Shown: in pieces, positions 40,067 through 47,423 of the stretch
Position numbering within the stretch: position 1 is the first letter of the stretch
Layout of the letters: each line of letters opens with the position of its first letter
DNA from: an uncultured Flavobacterium sp.
GTDB lineage: Bacteria; Bacteroidota; Bacteroidia; Flavobacteriales; Flavobacteriaceae
DNA length: 64,000 bases
NCBI GenBank assembly: GCA_943912855.1
Contig: CALTVC010000004.1
Location: 1-64,000 of the forward strand
Direction of reading: 5' to 3'
The notes under the pieces: generated by a model
What the model was told of the DNA's origin: nothing
Seen by the model: only the letters and a program-made list of their open reading frames with translations
Database searches by the model: none
Made by a program: the position numbers and the translations under genes

Positions 40067-40399
40067 CTATTTTTTTACGAATATTTCCAAATCTGCTTTC
40101 AAATCATTTATTACCGAGGTTAATGCTTCATCAGAAATTTGACTAATCTCATAGTGTACTTTTTGAAGATTAAGTGTTTTGTAAATCCTTGCTATATCGC
40201 CAAGGCCTGTCAACGCTGTTTTTGCCACCCAATAGTTTTTATGATGGATATAACTAAGGCACATATCTTCAAGCCATACATTATCTTCTATACCATTTAT
40301 AGCACCTACAATGGCAGAAACAATCTTATTTTGTTCTCCACTACTTAATGAAGACATCACTACATCTTTATCTTTGAAATGAAAATTCTCGTATTCCAT
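40067..40399 (-). CDS. Hypothetical protein, 110 aa, HEAT-like
   Basis: 110 residues from MEYENFHFKDKDVV; a second ATG five codons upstream is possible. The chain is helical, with segments NKIVSAIVGAINGIEDNVWLEDMCLSYIHHKNYWVAKTALTGLGDIARIYK that resemble one or two HEAT/ARM repeats. I do not recognise a named family; similar small helical proteins occur as immunity proteins, but no toxin gene is nearby. More AT-rich than its neighbours and bracketed by two terminators with nearly the same stem, so it forms its own unit between obgE and the HD gene. Confidence 0.7.
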   Translation of the reverse strand: MEYENFHFKDKDVVMSSLSSGEQNKIVSAIVGAINGIEDNVWLEDMCLSYIHHKNYWVAKTALTGLGDIARIYKTLNLQKVHYEISQISDEALTSVINDLKADLEIFVKK

Positions 40400-40422
40400 A
40401 TTTGAAATATACAAAAAGAAAC

Positions 40423-40446
40423 AAAAAAACCGCCTTTGAAGGCGGT
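40423..40446 (-). terminator. Terminator of obgE
   Basis: Stem ACCGCCTT/AAGGCGGT (40429-40436, 40439-40446) with a T run on the minus strand; almost the same stem as at 40028-40045. Confidence 0.88.
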
Positions 40447-40506
40447 CTATAATCTATTATCTTTCGTCTGTTATCTAAGAATCTAAAAAATCCAACGCTC
40501 CAATAA
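40446..40506 (-). repeat. Heptamer/octamer array in the obgE 3' UTR
   Basis: Plus-strand units TCTATAA, TCTATTA, TCTTTCG, TCTGTTA, then TCTAAGAA, TCTAAAAAA, TCCAACGC, TCCAATAA. It fills the gap between the obgE stop codon and its terminator, as at 36980-37040. Confidence 0.85.
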
Positions 40507-40508
40507 TC

Positions 40509-41507
40509 CTAATTAAGCATTTTCCAAAGCTCATCTTTAAGCTCTGTAAGTCCCTGTTGTGCCACAGACGATATCATCAGGTACGGAATATCTTTAAAAG
40601 TAGCATCAAGATTTGCCTTCATTTCGGCGGTAAGCTCCTCATCGAGCATATCGCATTTAGAAATCACTATAACGCGTTCTTTATCCAAAATCTCCGGATT
40701 GTAACGGCGCAATTCGTCCAGCAATATTTCGTATTCCTTTTTTATGTCATCGGCATCAGCCGGGATAAGGAAAATCAAAATTGAATTACGTTCTATGTGG
40801 CGAAGGAAATAGTGTCCTAATCCTTTACCTTCGGCAGCACCTTCTATAATACCCGGAATATCGGCAATTACAAAACTCTGGAAATCACGGTACGCCACAA
40901 TACCTAAGTTAGGTTTAAGCGTGGTAAACGGATAATCAGCGATTTTAGGCTTGGCAGAGGTAAGCACGCTAAGCAGTGTACTCTTGCCCGCATTAGGGAA
41001 ACCTACAAGACCTACATCGGCAAGTACTTTAAGTTCAAGCAACACGTCTATTTCCTCGGCAGGCATACCCGGCTGAGAATAACGTGGCGTTTGGTTTGTA
41101 CTCGTACGGAAATGCCAGTTACCCAGGCCTCCTTTACCACCTTTGGCTAAGATTCTTTGTTCGCCGTGTTCGGTAATTTCAAAAAGCACCTCTCCTGTTT
41201 CCTGGTCTTTTACCACAGTACCCAGTGGCACTTCTACATATTTATCCTCGCCATCGGCTCCGGTACTGCGAGAGCTTCCTCCATCGCCACCGTGACCTGC
41301 CTTTACGTGACGTGCAAATTTAAGGTGGAACAACGTCCATAGCCCTTTATTACCTACAAGGTATACGTGTCCGCCACGGCCACCATCGCCACCATCGGGT
41401 CCGCCTTTTTCTATAAACTTCTCACGGTGAAGGTGCGTAGAACCCTTCCCTCCCTTACCGGAAGACACATATATCTTTACATAGTCTACAAAATTCCCTT
41501 CTGTCAT
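40509..41507 (-). CDS. obgE: Obg family GTPase
   Basis: 332 residues: Gly-rich Obg fold at the N-terminus (KGGKGSTHLHREKFIEKGGPDGGDGGRGG, VKAGHGGDGG), then the G domain from about residue 160 with GLVGFPNAGKSTLLSVL (G1), YPFTTLKPNLG (G2), IADIPGIIEGA (G3), ISKCDM (G4) and SSVAQQG (G5). There is no C-terminal OCT domain, as is usual in Bacteroidota. Essential GTPase of large ribosomal subunit assembly. Single gene with array, terminator and a TACCTTTG box. Confidence 0.97.
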   Translation of the reverse strand: MTEGNFVDYVKIYVSSGKGGKGSTHLHREKFIEKGGPDGGDGGRGGHVYLVGNKGLWTLFHLKFARHVKAGHGGDGGSSRSTGADGEDKYVEVPLGTVVKDQETGEVLFEITEHGEQRILAKGGKGGLGNWHFRTSTNQTPRYSQPGMPAEEIDVLLELKVLADVGLVGFPNAGKSTLLSVLTSAKPKIADYPFTTLKPNLGIVAYRDFQSFVIADIPGIIEGAAEGKGLGHYFLRHIERNSILIFLIPADADDIKKEYEILLDELRRYNPEILDKERVIVISKCDMLDEELTAEMKANLDATFKDIPYLMISSVAQQGLTELKDELWKMLN

Positions 41508-41510
41508 CGT

Positions 41511-41538
41511 GTTTAAAGTTTACTGTTCAAGGTTTAAG
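41511..41538 (-). repeat. Heptamer array in the obgE leader
   Basis: Plus-strand units GTTTAAA, GTTTACT, GTTCAAG, GTTTAAG (complement of AAACTTT-type units) lie between the -7 box and the start codon, so they would be in the 5' UTR. Confidence 0.75.
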
Positions 41539-41542
41539 GGCG

Positions 41543-41550
41543 CAAAGGTA
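41543..41550 (-). promoter_or_regulatory. -7 box of obgE
   Basis: TACCTTTG on the minus strand, 35 bp before the start codon. Confidence 0.55.
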
Positions 41551-41697
41551 CATTATTTTATTTAATGCGCAGTATGTGGGGTTTTACATTACTCCAGGTA
41601 CAACATCCTGAAAAGTTCATAAACCCTAAAATTTACCTTATTATTAAACTTCCGGGCAAAACCAAAGTCAAAACTACCACACACTATCATCAAATAA

Positions 41698-42717
41698 ATG
41701 AAACATACCACATTACTCTTAGCAAGCCTGTTTGCTTCAATATCGGTTTTTGCACAGCAGGGAAAACGCGTACTGCTAGCCACCTCTAAAGCCGACCACA
41801 CCCTGGCTGTGATAAATCCTGCCGACCTTAGCATCATAACCAAACTTCCTACAGGGCCTAACCCACACGAAGTTGTAGTTGCGCCAGACGGCAAAATCGC
41901 CTATGTAAGTAACCCCGGCAACAGTGACCTGCACGAAATTAATGTGCTGGACATTGCCCACCTGAAGGCATTGCCAAATATAGACACCACTCCATTCCTT
42001 GGTCCACATGGCATGGCATATCTTAACAACAAAATATGGTTTACCGCACAGGGTTCTAAATCTGTAGCGCGCTATGATGTGGCTACTGCCAAAATGGATT
42101 TTGCCATGGGTACAGGTCAGGATGTTACACATCTGCTTTATGTAACACCAAATGGCAATACGTTTTACACCACCAATGTAGAATCGGGTACCGTGAGTAT
42201 TTTTGAACATTTACTATTACAACCCACCGTTCCGCCAACAGGCGTATTACCTCCTACCGCAAAACCGCATTGGGACTGGGTGCAAACGATTATTCCGGCA
42301 GGTAAAGGTTGCGAGGGTTTTGATGTATCACCCGATGGAAAGGAGTTATGGACAGCAACCCCCGAAGGTATCATCAGTATTATAAACACCGATGCTAAAA
42401 AGATAAGCACAACCATAACCACCAATGTAAAAGGACTTCATCGCCTGAAGTTTACGCCAGATGGTAAACGTGTAGCCATAATCAGTGTACGTACCGGCGA
42501 CCTGCTGTTTTTTGACACCAAAACCCGTAAAGAAATAAAGCGCATTAAAACCGGACAGGGAGCCGCAATGCTTATGGATGCTGTAGGGAACAGGCTTTTT
42601 TTGTCTTGCTCACCAAACGATTACATAGCAGTCATAGACCTTGCTAAAATGGAAGTAAGCGGAAGACTGGAAACAGGCGGCAGACCCGATGGCCTGGAAT
42701 GGGCAATTACAGAATAA
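41698..42717 (+). CDS. YncE-like YVTN beta-propeller protein
   Basis: 339 residues, signal peptide MKHTTLLLASLFASISVFAQ, then seven blade-like repeats: KADHTLAVINPADLSIITKLPTGPNPHEVVVAPDGKIAYVSNPG, FDVSPDGKELWTATPEGIISIINT, LKFTPDGKRVAIISVRTGDLLFFDT, RLFLSCSPNDYIAVIDL. The spacing and the GPNPHE / SPDGK words are of the YVTN/YncE type. It should be periplasmic. Such propellers bind other proteins, DNA or surface ligands; no enzymatic role is evident. Single gene. Confidence 0.88.
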   Translation: MKHTTLLLASLFASISVFAQQGKRVLLATSKADHTLAVINPADLSIITKLPTGPNPHEVVVAPDGKIAYVSNPGNSDLHEINVLDIAHLKALPNIDTTPFLGPHGMAYLNNKIWFTAQGSKSVARYDVATAKMDFAMGTGQDVTHLLYVTPNGNTFYTTNVESGTVSIFEHLLLQPTVPPTGVLPPTAKPHWDWVQTIIPAGKGCEGFDVSPDGKELWTATPEGIISIINTDAKKISTTITTNVKGLHRLKFTPDGKRVAIISVRTGDLLFFDTKTRKEIKRIKTGQGAAMLMDAVGNRLFLSCSPNDYIAVIDLAKMEVSGRLETGGRPDGLEWAITE

Positions 42718-42721
42718 TGTA

Positions 42722-43465
42722 CTACTGAGGTTCGTATATTTTTGAAATGGCAAAACCTCCATTGTTAGTAATACCAACTTTATACGCAACTCCCCTGTTG
42801 AAGTCGGCACCATTCTCGCCTTCCGAGTACGATGCATCGGCAAGGTAAATGGTGTAATCAGTATCTATATAAAAATTACGTTCTTGTTGCGAGTCGATGT
42901 AAAAACTGTAATACACCGTTAGCACTGTAGCATTTTGTGTTTCGGGATTATACACAATAAGGTTGCCGTAAGACGACAGGCAATCTATGCCGAACTCTGC
43001 TTTGAGTTCGCCCGTGCGTTCGGCATCGCCGGTCATATAATAGATTTGAAATCCTTTATAATCCGGCAAACGATATTTATAATTGGTCAGCTTTATGTTA
43101 GTCGGTTTTTCATAGCACAATCCGAGTCTGTAATTGTCGTCGGCAACCACATACGATGCTAGTTTTATAACAGGGAGCTGGTGTATGGATAACGCATCTT
43201 TCAGCAACGTATTAGCAAAGCTTTCATCATAGGTTTTTACATCCTTAAAATCTTTCGGTTTAGTACCAACGGGAAGTGAAAGCACACTAGCGTCTGGTAT
43301 CGTTTTGATACTATCATCTGATTTTACGGAAGGCTTCGATTTGGCTACTGAAGTTTCACTATCCTTTTGCTTTCCACAGGATATTATAAGAAAACCCATC
43401 CCCAATAATAAAAGTTGCCATACAGCTCTTGCCAATATTTTGTTATAAAAGTATTTTATGTTCAT
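42722..43465 (-). CDS. Hypothetical lipoprotein, 247 aa
   Basis: I do not recognise a named family. A lipoprotein signal ends at Cys30 (LLLLGMGFLIISC), followed by a Lys/Ser-rich linker (KQKDSETSVAKSKPSVKSDDS) and a beta-rich domain with VVADDNYRLGLCYEKPTNIKLTNYKYRLPD, YQIYYM-like (FQIYYMTGDAERTGELKAEFG) and FNRGVAYKVGITNNGGFAISKIYEPQ. It lies convergent with the YncE gene, with stop codons only 4 bp apart, and divergent from the MBL hydrolase gene. Confidence 0.8.
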   Translation of the reverse strand: MNIKYFYNKILARAVWQLLLLGMGFLIISCGKQKDSETSVAKSKPSVKSDDSIKTIPDASVLSLPVGTKPKDFKDVKTYDESFANTLLKDALSIHQLPVIKLASYVVADDNYRLGLCYEKPTNIKLTNYKYRLPDYKGFQIYYMTGDAERTGELKAEFGIDCLSSYGNLIVYNPETQNATVLTVYYSFYIDSQQERNFYIDTDYTIYLADASYSEGENGADFNRGVAYKVGITNNGGFAISKIYEPQ

Positions 43466-43516
43466 AAATACGCTTTTGCTGTTTTAAATTTACAGAAAAA
43501 ACACACAAGTACTACC

Positions 43517-44248
43517 ATGAAGATTATTCCCCTGCAATATGGTGTTTTTCGCGTAAGCAAAGAAAAAGAATTTACCCCAAAAGACGCACCGTTGCAACCC
43601 GGTGAGGAACGTTTCCTTACCATGGCTATTTGTCCGTTCCTCATTGAACTGCCAAATCAACTTGTCCTCATAGATGCCGGATTGGGTATAGAAGAAAACG
43701 GCAAACCCGTAATCATAAAACTGATTGAAGAAGCAGGCTATGACCCTGCCGATATAGATACCATTTTACTGAGCCATTTACACAAAGACCACATTGAAGG
43801 TTTGGGGTATTTTAAAGACGGAGCTTTTGTACAAAACTTCCCCGATGCTACCATTTACTACCAGCAGCGTGAAATGGACTACGGACTTACACAAACCGAA
43901 AGTCACTCGTTCGACATTCCTGTTTTAAAGGCATTGACTGCTTTACCGAATACCAAACTTATGAACGATGACAACGGTACACTCGGCGATTACATTACGT
44001 ATGAAGTTACCGGAGGGCATTCACCCTACCACCAGGTGTTTTGGGTAAAAGAGGGTGGTGAAACCGCTTTTTACGGTGCCGATAACCTGCCCCAGCGCGC
44101 CTATCTGAAATTCCACATTGCCTACAAAACCGACTATGATGGCAAAAAGGCAATGGAAGACCGTGTACAATGGGAACAACAAGCCAAGGACAACAACTGG
44201 AAAGTACTACTCTACCACGATACACATTCGGTTATACAGCTTACATAA
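43517..44248 (+). CDS. MBL-fold metallo-hydrolase
   Basis: 243 residues from MKIIPLQYGVFRVSKEKE; the open frame upstream overlaps the divergent lipoprotein gene and is rejected. Metal ligands are in TILLSHLHKDHIEGLG (HxHxDH, about residues 86-91), VTGGHSPYHQVF (third His) and GADNLPQRAYLKFHIAYK (Asp, His). Layout resembles N-acyl homoserine lactonase-like and general metallo-beta-lactamase hydrolases; the substrate is unknown. Cytosolic. Ended by a strong hairpin. Confidence 0.9.
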   Translation: MKIIPLQYGVFRVSKEKEFTPKDAPLQPGEERFLTMAICPFLIELPNQLVLIDAGLGIEENGKPVIIKLIEEAGYDPADIDTILLSHLHKDHIEGLGYFKDGAFVQNFPDATIYYQQREMDYGLTQTESHSFDIPVLKALTALPNTKLMNDDNGTLGDYITYEVTGGHSPYHQVFWVKEGGETAFYGADNLPQRAYLKFHIAYKTDYDGKKAMEDRVQWEQQAKDNNWKVLLYHDTHSVIQLT

Positions 44249-44255
44249 AACTCAA

Positions 44256-44283
44256 AAATCCCTCACAATGTGAGGGATTTTTG
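44256..44283 (+). terminator. Terminator of the MBL hydrolase gene
   Basis: Stem AAATCCCTCAC/GTGAGGGATTT (44256-44266, 44270-44280) with a 3-base loop and T run, 7 bp behind the stop codon. Confidence 0.9.
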
Positions 44284-44326
44284 TATGAATCAGTTCTTGA
44301 TGTTCGGTTATTTTAAGGAACCTACC

Positions 44327-44608
44327 TTACACTATTTCAGCGCTAAGGCCTGCTTCCAGCAGTTGGGTACACTGCGGTACCAGTTCGTCTAAGTCGCCCG
44401 TCTTTACGGTGCACTTACCATTGTAATGTACTATAAGCGAACATTGTTCTGCCTGTATGGGCGTATGCTCGCAAACACGTACTAAGGTATCAATTACGTG
44501 ATCAAAGGTATTCACCTCATCATTGTACAACACAATCTCGTTGTTATAAGACACCTGCTCTTCAACCAGTACGTCTTCTAATACTTTTTCCTTCGTGCTC
44601 ATATACAA
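44327..44608 (-). CDS. clpS: ATP-dependent Clp protease adaptor ClpS
   Basis: 93 residues. The N-degron pocket motif is VLYNDEVNTFDHVIDTLVRVCEHTP (about residues 26-50), followed by QAEQCSLIVHYNGKCTVKTGDLDEL, the normal ClpS fold. It binds proteins with bulky N-terminal residues and hands them to ClpA-type unfoldase with ClpP in the cytosol. It lies 12 bp behind prmA and is cotranscribed with it, a typical pairing in Bacteroidota. Confidence 0.95.
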   Translation of the reverse strand: MYMSTKEKVLEDVLVEEQVSYNNEIVLYNDEVNTFDHVIDTLVRVCEHTPIQAEQCSLIVHYNGKCTVKTGDLDELVPQCTQLLEAGLSAEIV

Positions 44609-44620
44609 TATATTAAAATG

Positions 44621-45457
44621 CTAATTTATATATTTTAGCGCTACCCAGTTATTTTTTTGGTGTTTTTTTATCAGCTTAAGTCCTTTAGAAGAACAGCTTT
44701 CGTCAATCGCAGGAATGTCTTCCTCATAAAAGCCACTAAGCAATAGTGTACCGCCCGGATTAAGGCAGTCTACATATACCTGCATATCGTTTAGTAGTAT
44801 GTTACGGTTTATATTGGCTATGATAACATCATACGTACGGCCCGGCAGTAATGAAGCATCCCCTTCGTATACACTAATGTGCTTACAGTTGTTACGCTCT
44901 GCATTTTCTATGGAGTTCAGGTAACACCAGTTGTCTATGTCAATCGCGTCAATCGGCTGGGCGCCTTTCATCTCGGCAAGGATGGCAAGGATAGCAGTAC
45001 CACAACCCATGTCAAGTGTTTTTTTACCGGTAACATCGGTTTCCAGCAGGTGCTGAATAACCATAAATGTTGTTTCGTGATGACCTGTTCCAAAACTCAT
45101 TTTCGGTTCAATGACTATATCATACTGCACCTCTTTATACTCATGGAACGGCGCACGCACACGGCAGGTATTATCTACTTCAATCGGCTCAAAGTTCTTT
45201 TCCCACTCCTCATTCCAGTTCACCTGCTCTATTTCCTCATAGGTATAAGAAATCTTGAACTCCTCCGACTGTAATATGTACACATCGGCAAGTACATCTT
45301 CTGTCCAATACTGTTTTTGGATGTAAGCGCTAAGCCCGGTTTCGGTTTCCTCAAAGCTTTCAAACGGGGTTTCGCCCAGTTCGGCAATAAGTATTTCGGT
45401 AGCGGGTTCTTTTGGTTCTATGGTAAAGTGGTACCCTATGTAAGCTAATTCGGCCAT
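44621..45457 (-). CDS. prmA: Ribosomal protein L11 methyltransferase
   Basis: 278 residues. N-terminal substrate-recognition domain (LAYIGYHFTIEPKEPATEIL), then the methyltransferase: VIEPKMSFGTGHHETTFMVIQHLLE, KKTLDMGCGTAILAILAEMKGA (SAM site) and YDVIIANINRNILLNDM. This is PrmA, which trimethylates L11. First gene of the prmA-clpS unit, with TACCTTTG 16 bp before the ATG. The preceding gap holds a long octamer array. Confidence 0.96.
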   Translation of the reverse strand: MAELAYIGYHFTIEPKEPATEILIAELGETPFESFEETETGLSAYIQKQYWTEDVLADVYILQSEEFKISYTYEEIEQVNWNEEWEKNFEPIEVDNTCRVRAPFHEYKEVQYDIVIEPKMSFGTGHHETTFMVIQHLLETDVTGKKTLDMGCGTAILAILAEMKGAQPIDAIDIDNWCYLNSIENAERNNCKHISVYEGDASLLPGRTYDVIIANINRNILLNDMQVYVDCLNPGGTLLLSGFYEEDIPAIDESCSSKGLKLIKKHQKNNWVALKYIN

Positions 45458-45473
45458 CGTGTAAAATTTGGCA

Positions 45474-45481
45474 CAAAGGTA
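45474..45481 (-). promoter_or_regulatory. -7 box of prmA-clpS
   Basis: TACCTTTG on the minus strand, 16 bp before the start codon. Confidence 0.55.
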
Positions 45482-45483
45482 GT

Positions 45484-45590
45484 ATTAATGTGATAATGTA
45501 TCAATTGTTTAATGTAGCAATTTAGCGTATGCCATAATTGGTATATTATTACACTGGTACATTGAAAAAATGCTACATTAGCATAAACCA
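45484..45590 (+). repeat. Octamer array (TAATGTAG/TACATTGA), left copy
   Basis: Read in 8-bp steps: TAATGTGA, TAATGTAT, CAATTGTT, TAATGTAG, CAATTTAG, CGTATGCC, ATAATTGG, TATATTAT, TACACTGG, TACATTGA, AAAAATGC, TACATTAG. The 33 bp at 45511-45543 recur with two mismatches at 46149-46181, on the other side of the enclosed gene. Confidence 0.85.
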
Positions 45591-45597
45591 AATAATC

Positions 45598-46146
45598 ATG
45601 AAAAAGAATACAAAAAAAATCCTGAAAGTTATTTCTGTTATCATCGGGGGATTAGGCTTGATTTACTTAATATTGTTATTCATTAATGTTGGTTTTTGCT
45701 GGAAAGACTACAACAAAGCATACTACGAGTGGTTACCATATTCTAAAGACGATATTATTTTATTTAGTAATGGAAAAACTGACGAGCAATATAAAGTTAC
45801 GGAAGTACATAAATACCACACAGAAAGTTATCGCCGTTTTTGTAAATGTGGTTATTGTGATGACACTTTTATGGCCACTCTGACCGGGGATTCTAATGTT
45901 ATTGATATCATTGTTAGAAACTATGACAATCCGGATTCTAATGAACAAGCCGAAATTGAAGTAATAATTGACAAAGATTATTATACAAGTGATACCGTTT
46001 TTCATGAATCGGGAAAACAACTTATTTCAAAGCATATCTTGTTAAAAAAAGCCGAAGGACTAACCCGCTTTAGTTATAAAGGAAAAGTTTGGAAACTAAA
46101 ACAACATACTAAAAAGGGAACTGAATCTGAGGTTGAATCAATCTAA
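45598..46146 (+). CDS. Hypothetical membrane-anchored protein in an array-flanked cassette
   Basis: 182 residues from MKKNTKKILKVISVI (ATG 45598); the frame upstream runs through the octamer array. One N-terminal membrane segment (ILKVISVIIGGLGLIYLILLFINVGF) is followed by an extracytoplasmic or cytosolic domain with CWKDYNKAYYEWLPYSKDDIILF, a Cys cluster FCKCGYCDDTFM, and FHESGKQLISKHILLKKAEGL. I recognise no family. The gene is distinctly AT-rich and is bracketed by direct copies of the same octamer array, so it looks like an inserted cassette between prmA and the CvfB-like gene. Confidence 0.8.
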   Translation: MKKNTKKILKVISVIIGGLGLIYLILLFINVGFCWKDYNKAYYEWLPYSKDDIILFSNGKTDEQYKVTEVHKYHTESYRRFCKCGYCDDTFMATLTGDSNVIDIIVRNYDNPDSNEQAEIEVIIDKDYYTSDTVFHESGKQLISKHILLKKAEGLTRFSYKGKVWKLKQHTKKGTESEVESI

Positions 46147-46148
46147 TT

Positions 46149-46260
46149 AATGTAGCAATTTAGCGCATCCCATAATTGGTACATTAAACAATTGATACAT
46201 TATTACATTGATGAATTGGTACATTGAAAAATTAACCCATTGATACATTAATGTATTACC
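46149..46260 (+). repeat. Octamer array (TAATGTAG/TACATTGA), right copy
   Basis: 8-bp steps: AATGTAGC, AATTTAGC, GCATCCCA, TAATTGGT, ACATTAAA, CAATTGAT, ACATTATT, ACATTGAT, GAATTGGT, ACATTGAA, AAATTAAC, CCATTGAT, ACATTAAT. It starts 2 bp behind the stop codon and runs into the -7 box of the next gene. Confidence 0.88.
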
Positions 46261-46264
46261 TTTG
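46257..46264 (+). promoter_or_regulatory. -7 box of the CvfB-like gene
   Basis: TACCTTTG at the very end of the octamer array, 19 bp before the ATG. The expected -33 region lies inside the array. Confidence 0.5.
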
Positions 46265-46283
46265 CATCATATAATGACAATTG

Positions 46284-47117
46284 ATGATTGAGATAGGAAA
46301 ACACAATGCCCTTACCATATCGCGTGGTACCAGCGTAGGCCTGTACCTTACAGATGGCACTACCGATGTACTGTTACCCAACAAGTACGTACCAGCCGAA
46401 TGGAATGAGGGGGACGAAATGACCGTATTTGTATACCTGGACCAGGAAGAACGCCCCGTGGCTACTACCCTGGAGCCACACATTCGCCTGAATGATTTTG
46501 CTCTGCTTAGGGTTAGCTTTATTAACAAGTTTGGTGCCTTTGTAGGCATCGGGTTAGAGAAAGATTTGTTTGTTCCATTCCGTGAGCAGGCACGCCCTAT
46601 GGAAGTAGGCAAGCGCTACCTGGTACACATGTACCTGGACGAAAAAAGCAACCGCCTTGCCGGCAGCAGCAAACTGAGCCAGTTTTTAGATAATGAAAAC
46701 CTTACCGTAACCGAGGGCGAGGAAGTAGACATCATTGTGTCGCACTTCACCGACCTGGGTATTAACGTGATTATAAACAGTAAGCACCGCGGGCTGATGT
46801 ACCAGAACGATGTGTACGATGACATTCGCCTGGGTGAAAGGCTTGTAGCCTATGTAAAAACCATCCGCCCTGATAATAAGATAGACGTCAGCCTGCAAAA
46901 ACTGGGTGTGGGGGGCATAGAACCTAATGCCGAAAAGATACTGGATGAGCTTCGTGCCAGCCGTGGGTTCCTGCGCCTGCACGACGACAGCCACCCGGAA
47001 GACATTAAAACCGTACTGAAAATGAGCAAAAAGGCATTTAAAAAAGCCATCGGCTCACTGTACAAACAAAGACTTATCGATATTAAAGAAGACGGTATTT
47101 ACCTGATTGAATCCTAA
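46284..47117 (+). CDS. S1-domain RNA-binding protein, CvfB/YitL-like
   Basis: 277 residues; ATG at 46284 chosen over an adjacent TTG. The layout is three S1-like OB domains plus a winged helix: GKHNALTISRGTSVGLYLTDG (first), RVSFINKFGAFVGIGLEKDLFVP (second, the typical S1 loop), FTDLGINVIINSKHRGLMY and VAYVKTIRPDNKIDVSLQ (third), then LKMSKKAFKKAIGSLYKQRLIDIKEDGIYL (winged helix). This is the CvfB family, RNA binding, linked to virulence gene control in Staphylococcus; in this organism the role is unknown. Confidence 0.93.
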   Translation: MIEIGKHNALTISRGTSVGLYLTDGTTDVLLPNKYVPAEWNEGDEMTVFVYLDQEERPVATTLEPHIRLNDFALLRVSFINKFGAFVGIGLEKDLFVPFREQARPMEVGKRYLVHMYLDEKSNRLAGSSKLSQFLDNENLTVTEGEEVDIIVSHFTDLGINVIINSKHRGLMYQNDVYDDIRLGERLVAYVKTIRPDNKIDVSLQKLGVGGIEPNAEKILDELRASRGFLRLHDDSHPEDIKTVLKMSKKAFKKAIGSLYKQRLIDIKEDGIYLIES

Positions 47118-47193
47118 CCGGATATTAATTTTATAAATACGTAATCTTTACCGATATTTGCTTTACTATAACGATAGGAGAACACACGAAATG

Positions 47194-47370
47194 ATGAATA
47201 AAAATACTGTACTGGGTTGGGCTACGCTCATCATGGTACTAATGGGAGTTTTACTGATATGCCTTGGTGCATTTAGGTACGACGATATTGCCGGATATGG
47301 ATTTGGTGCCGTAGGAATCGGTTTTTTTGCCATAGCATGGGTTTTTAATGCGCTTAAAGGACGCGTATAG
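47194..47370 (+). CDS. Small membrane protein, CAL67264 type
   Basis: 58 residues with two membrane segments: MNKNTVLGWATLIMVLMGVL and GFGAVGIGFFAIAWVFNALKG. The loop between is LICLGAFRYDDIAGYG. The start may be the ATG at 47191 or 47194; an AGGAG (47177-47181) lies 10 or more bases upstream, one of few Shine-Dalgarno-like sites here. It matches the short conserved membrane protein named after Gramella CAL67264, regularly found just before ettA. Function unknown. Confidence 0.82.
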   Translation: MNKNTVLGWATLIMVLMGVLLICLGAFRYDDIAGYGFGAVGIGFFAIAWVFNALKGRV

Positions 47371-47389
47371 CGTCAGGGCAGGCTACCTT

Positions 47390-47410
47390 AAACTTGAAAC
47401 TTTAAACAAA
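47390..47410 (+). repeat. Heptamer array (AAACTTG/AAACTTT)
   Basis: Three 7-bp units, AAACTTG, AAACTTT, AAACAAA, between the small membrane gene and ettA. Same units as 21279-21306 and, inverted, 41511-41538. Confidence 0.75.
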
Positions 47411-47423
47411 TAGAACATTAACA

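Noticed and set aside
40067..40399. Immunity gene of a toxin system
   Set aside because: No toxin, polymorphic-toxin or T6SS gene is nearby; a helical fold alone is not enough.
45484..46260. Octamer arrays as a CRISPR-like array
   Set aside because: Units are 7-8 bp, tandem and degenerate, without constant 25-40-bp repeats or unique spacers, and no cas gene is present.
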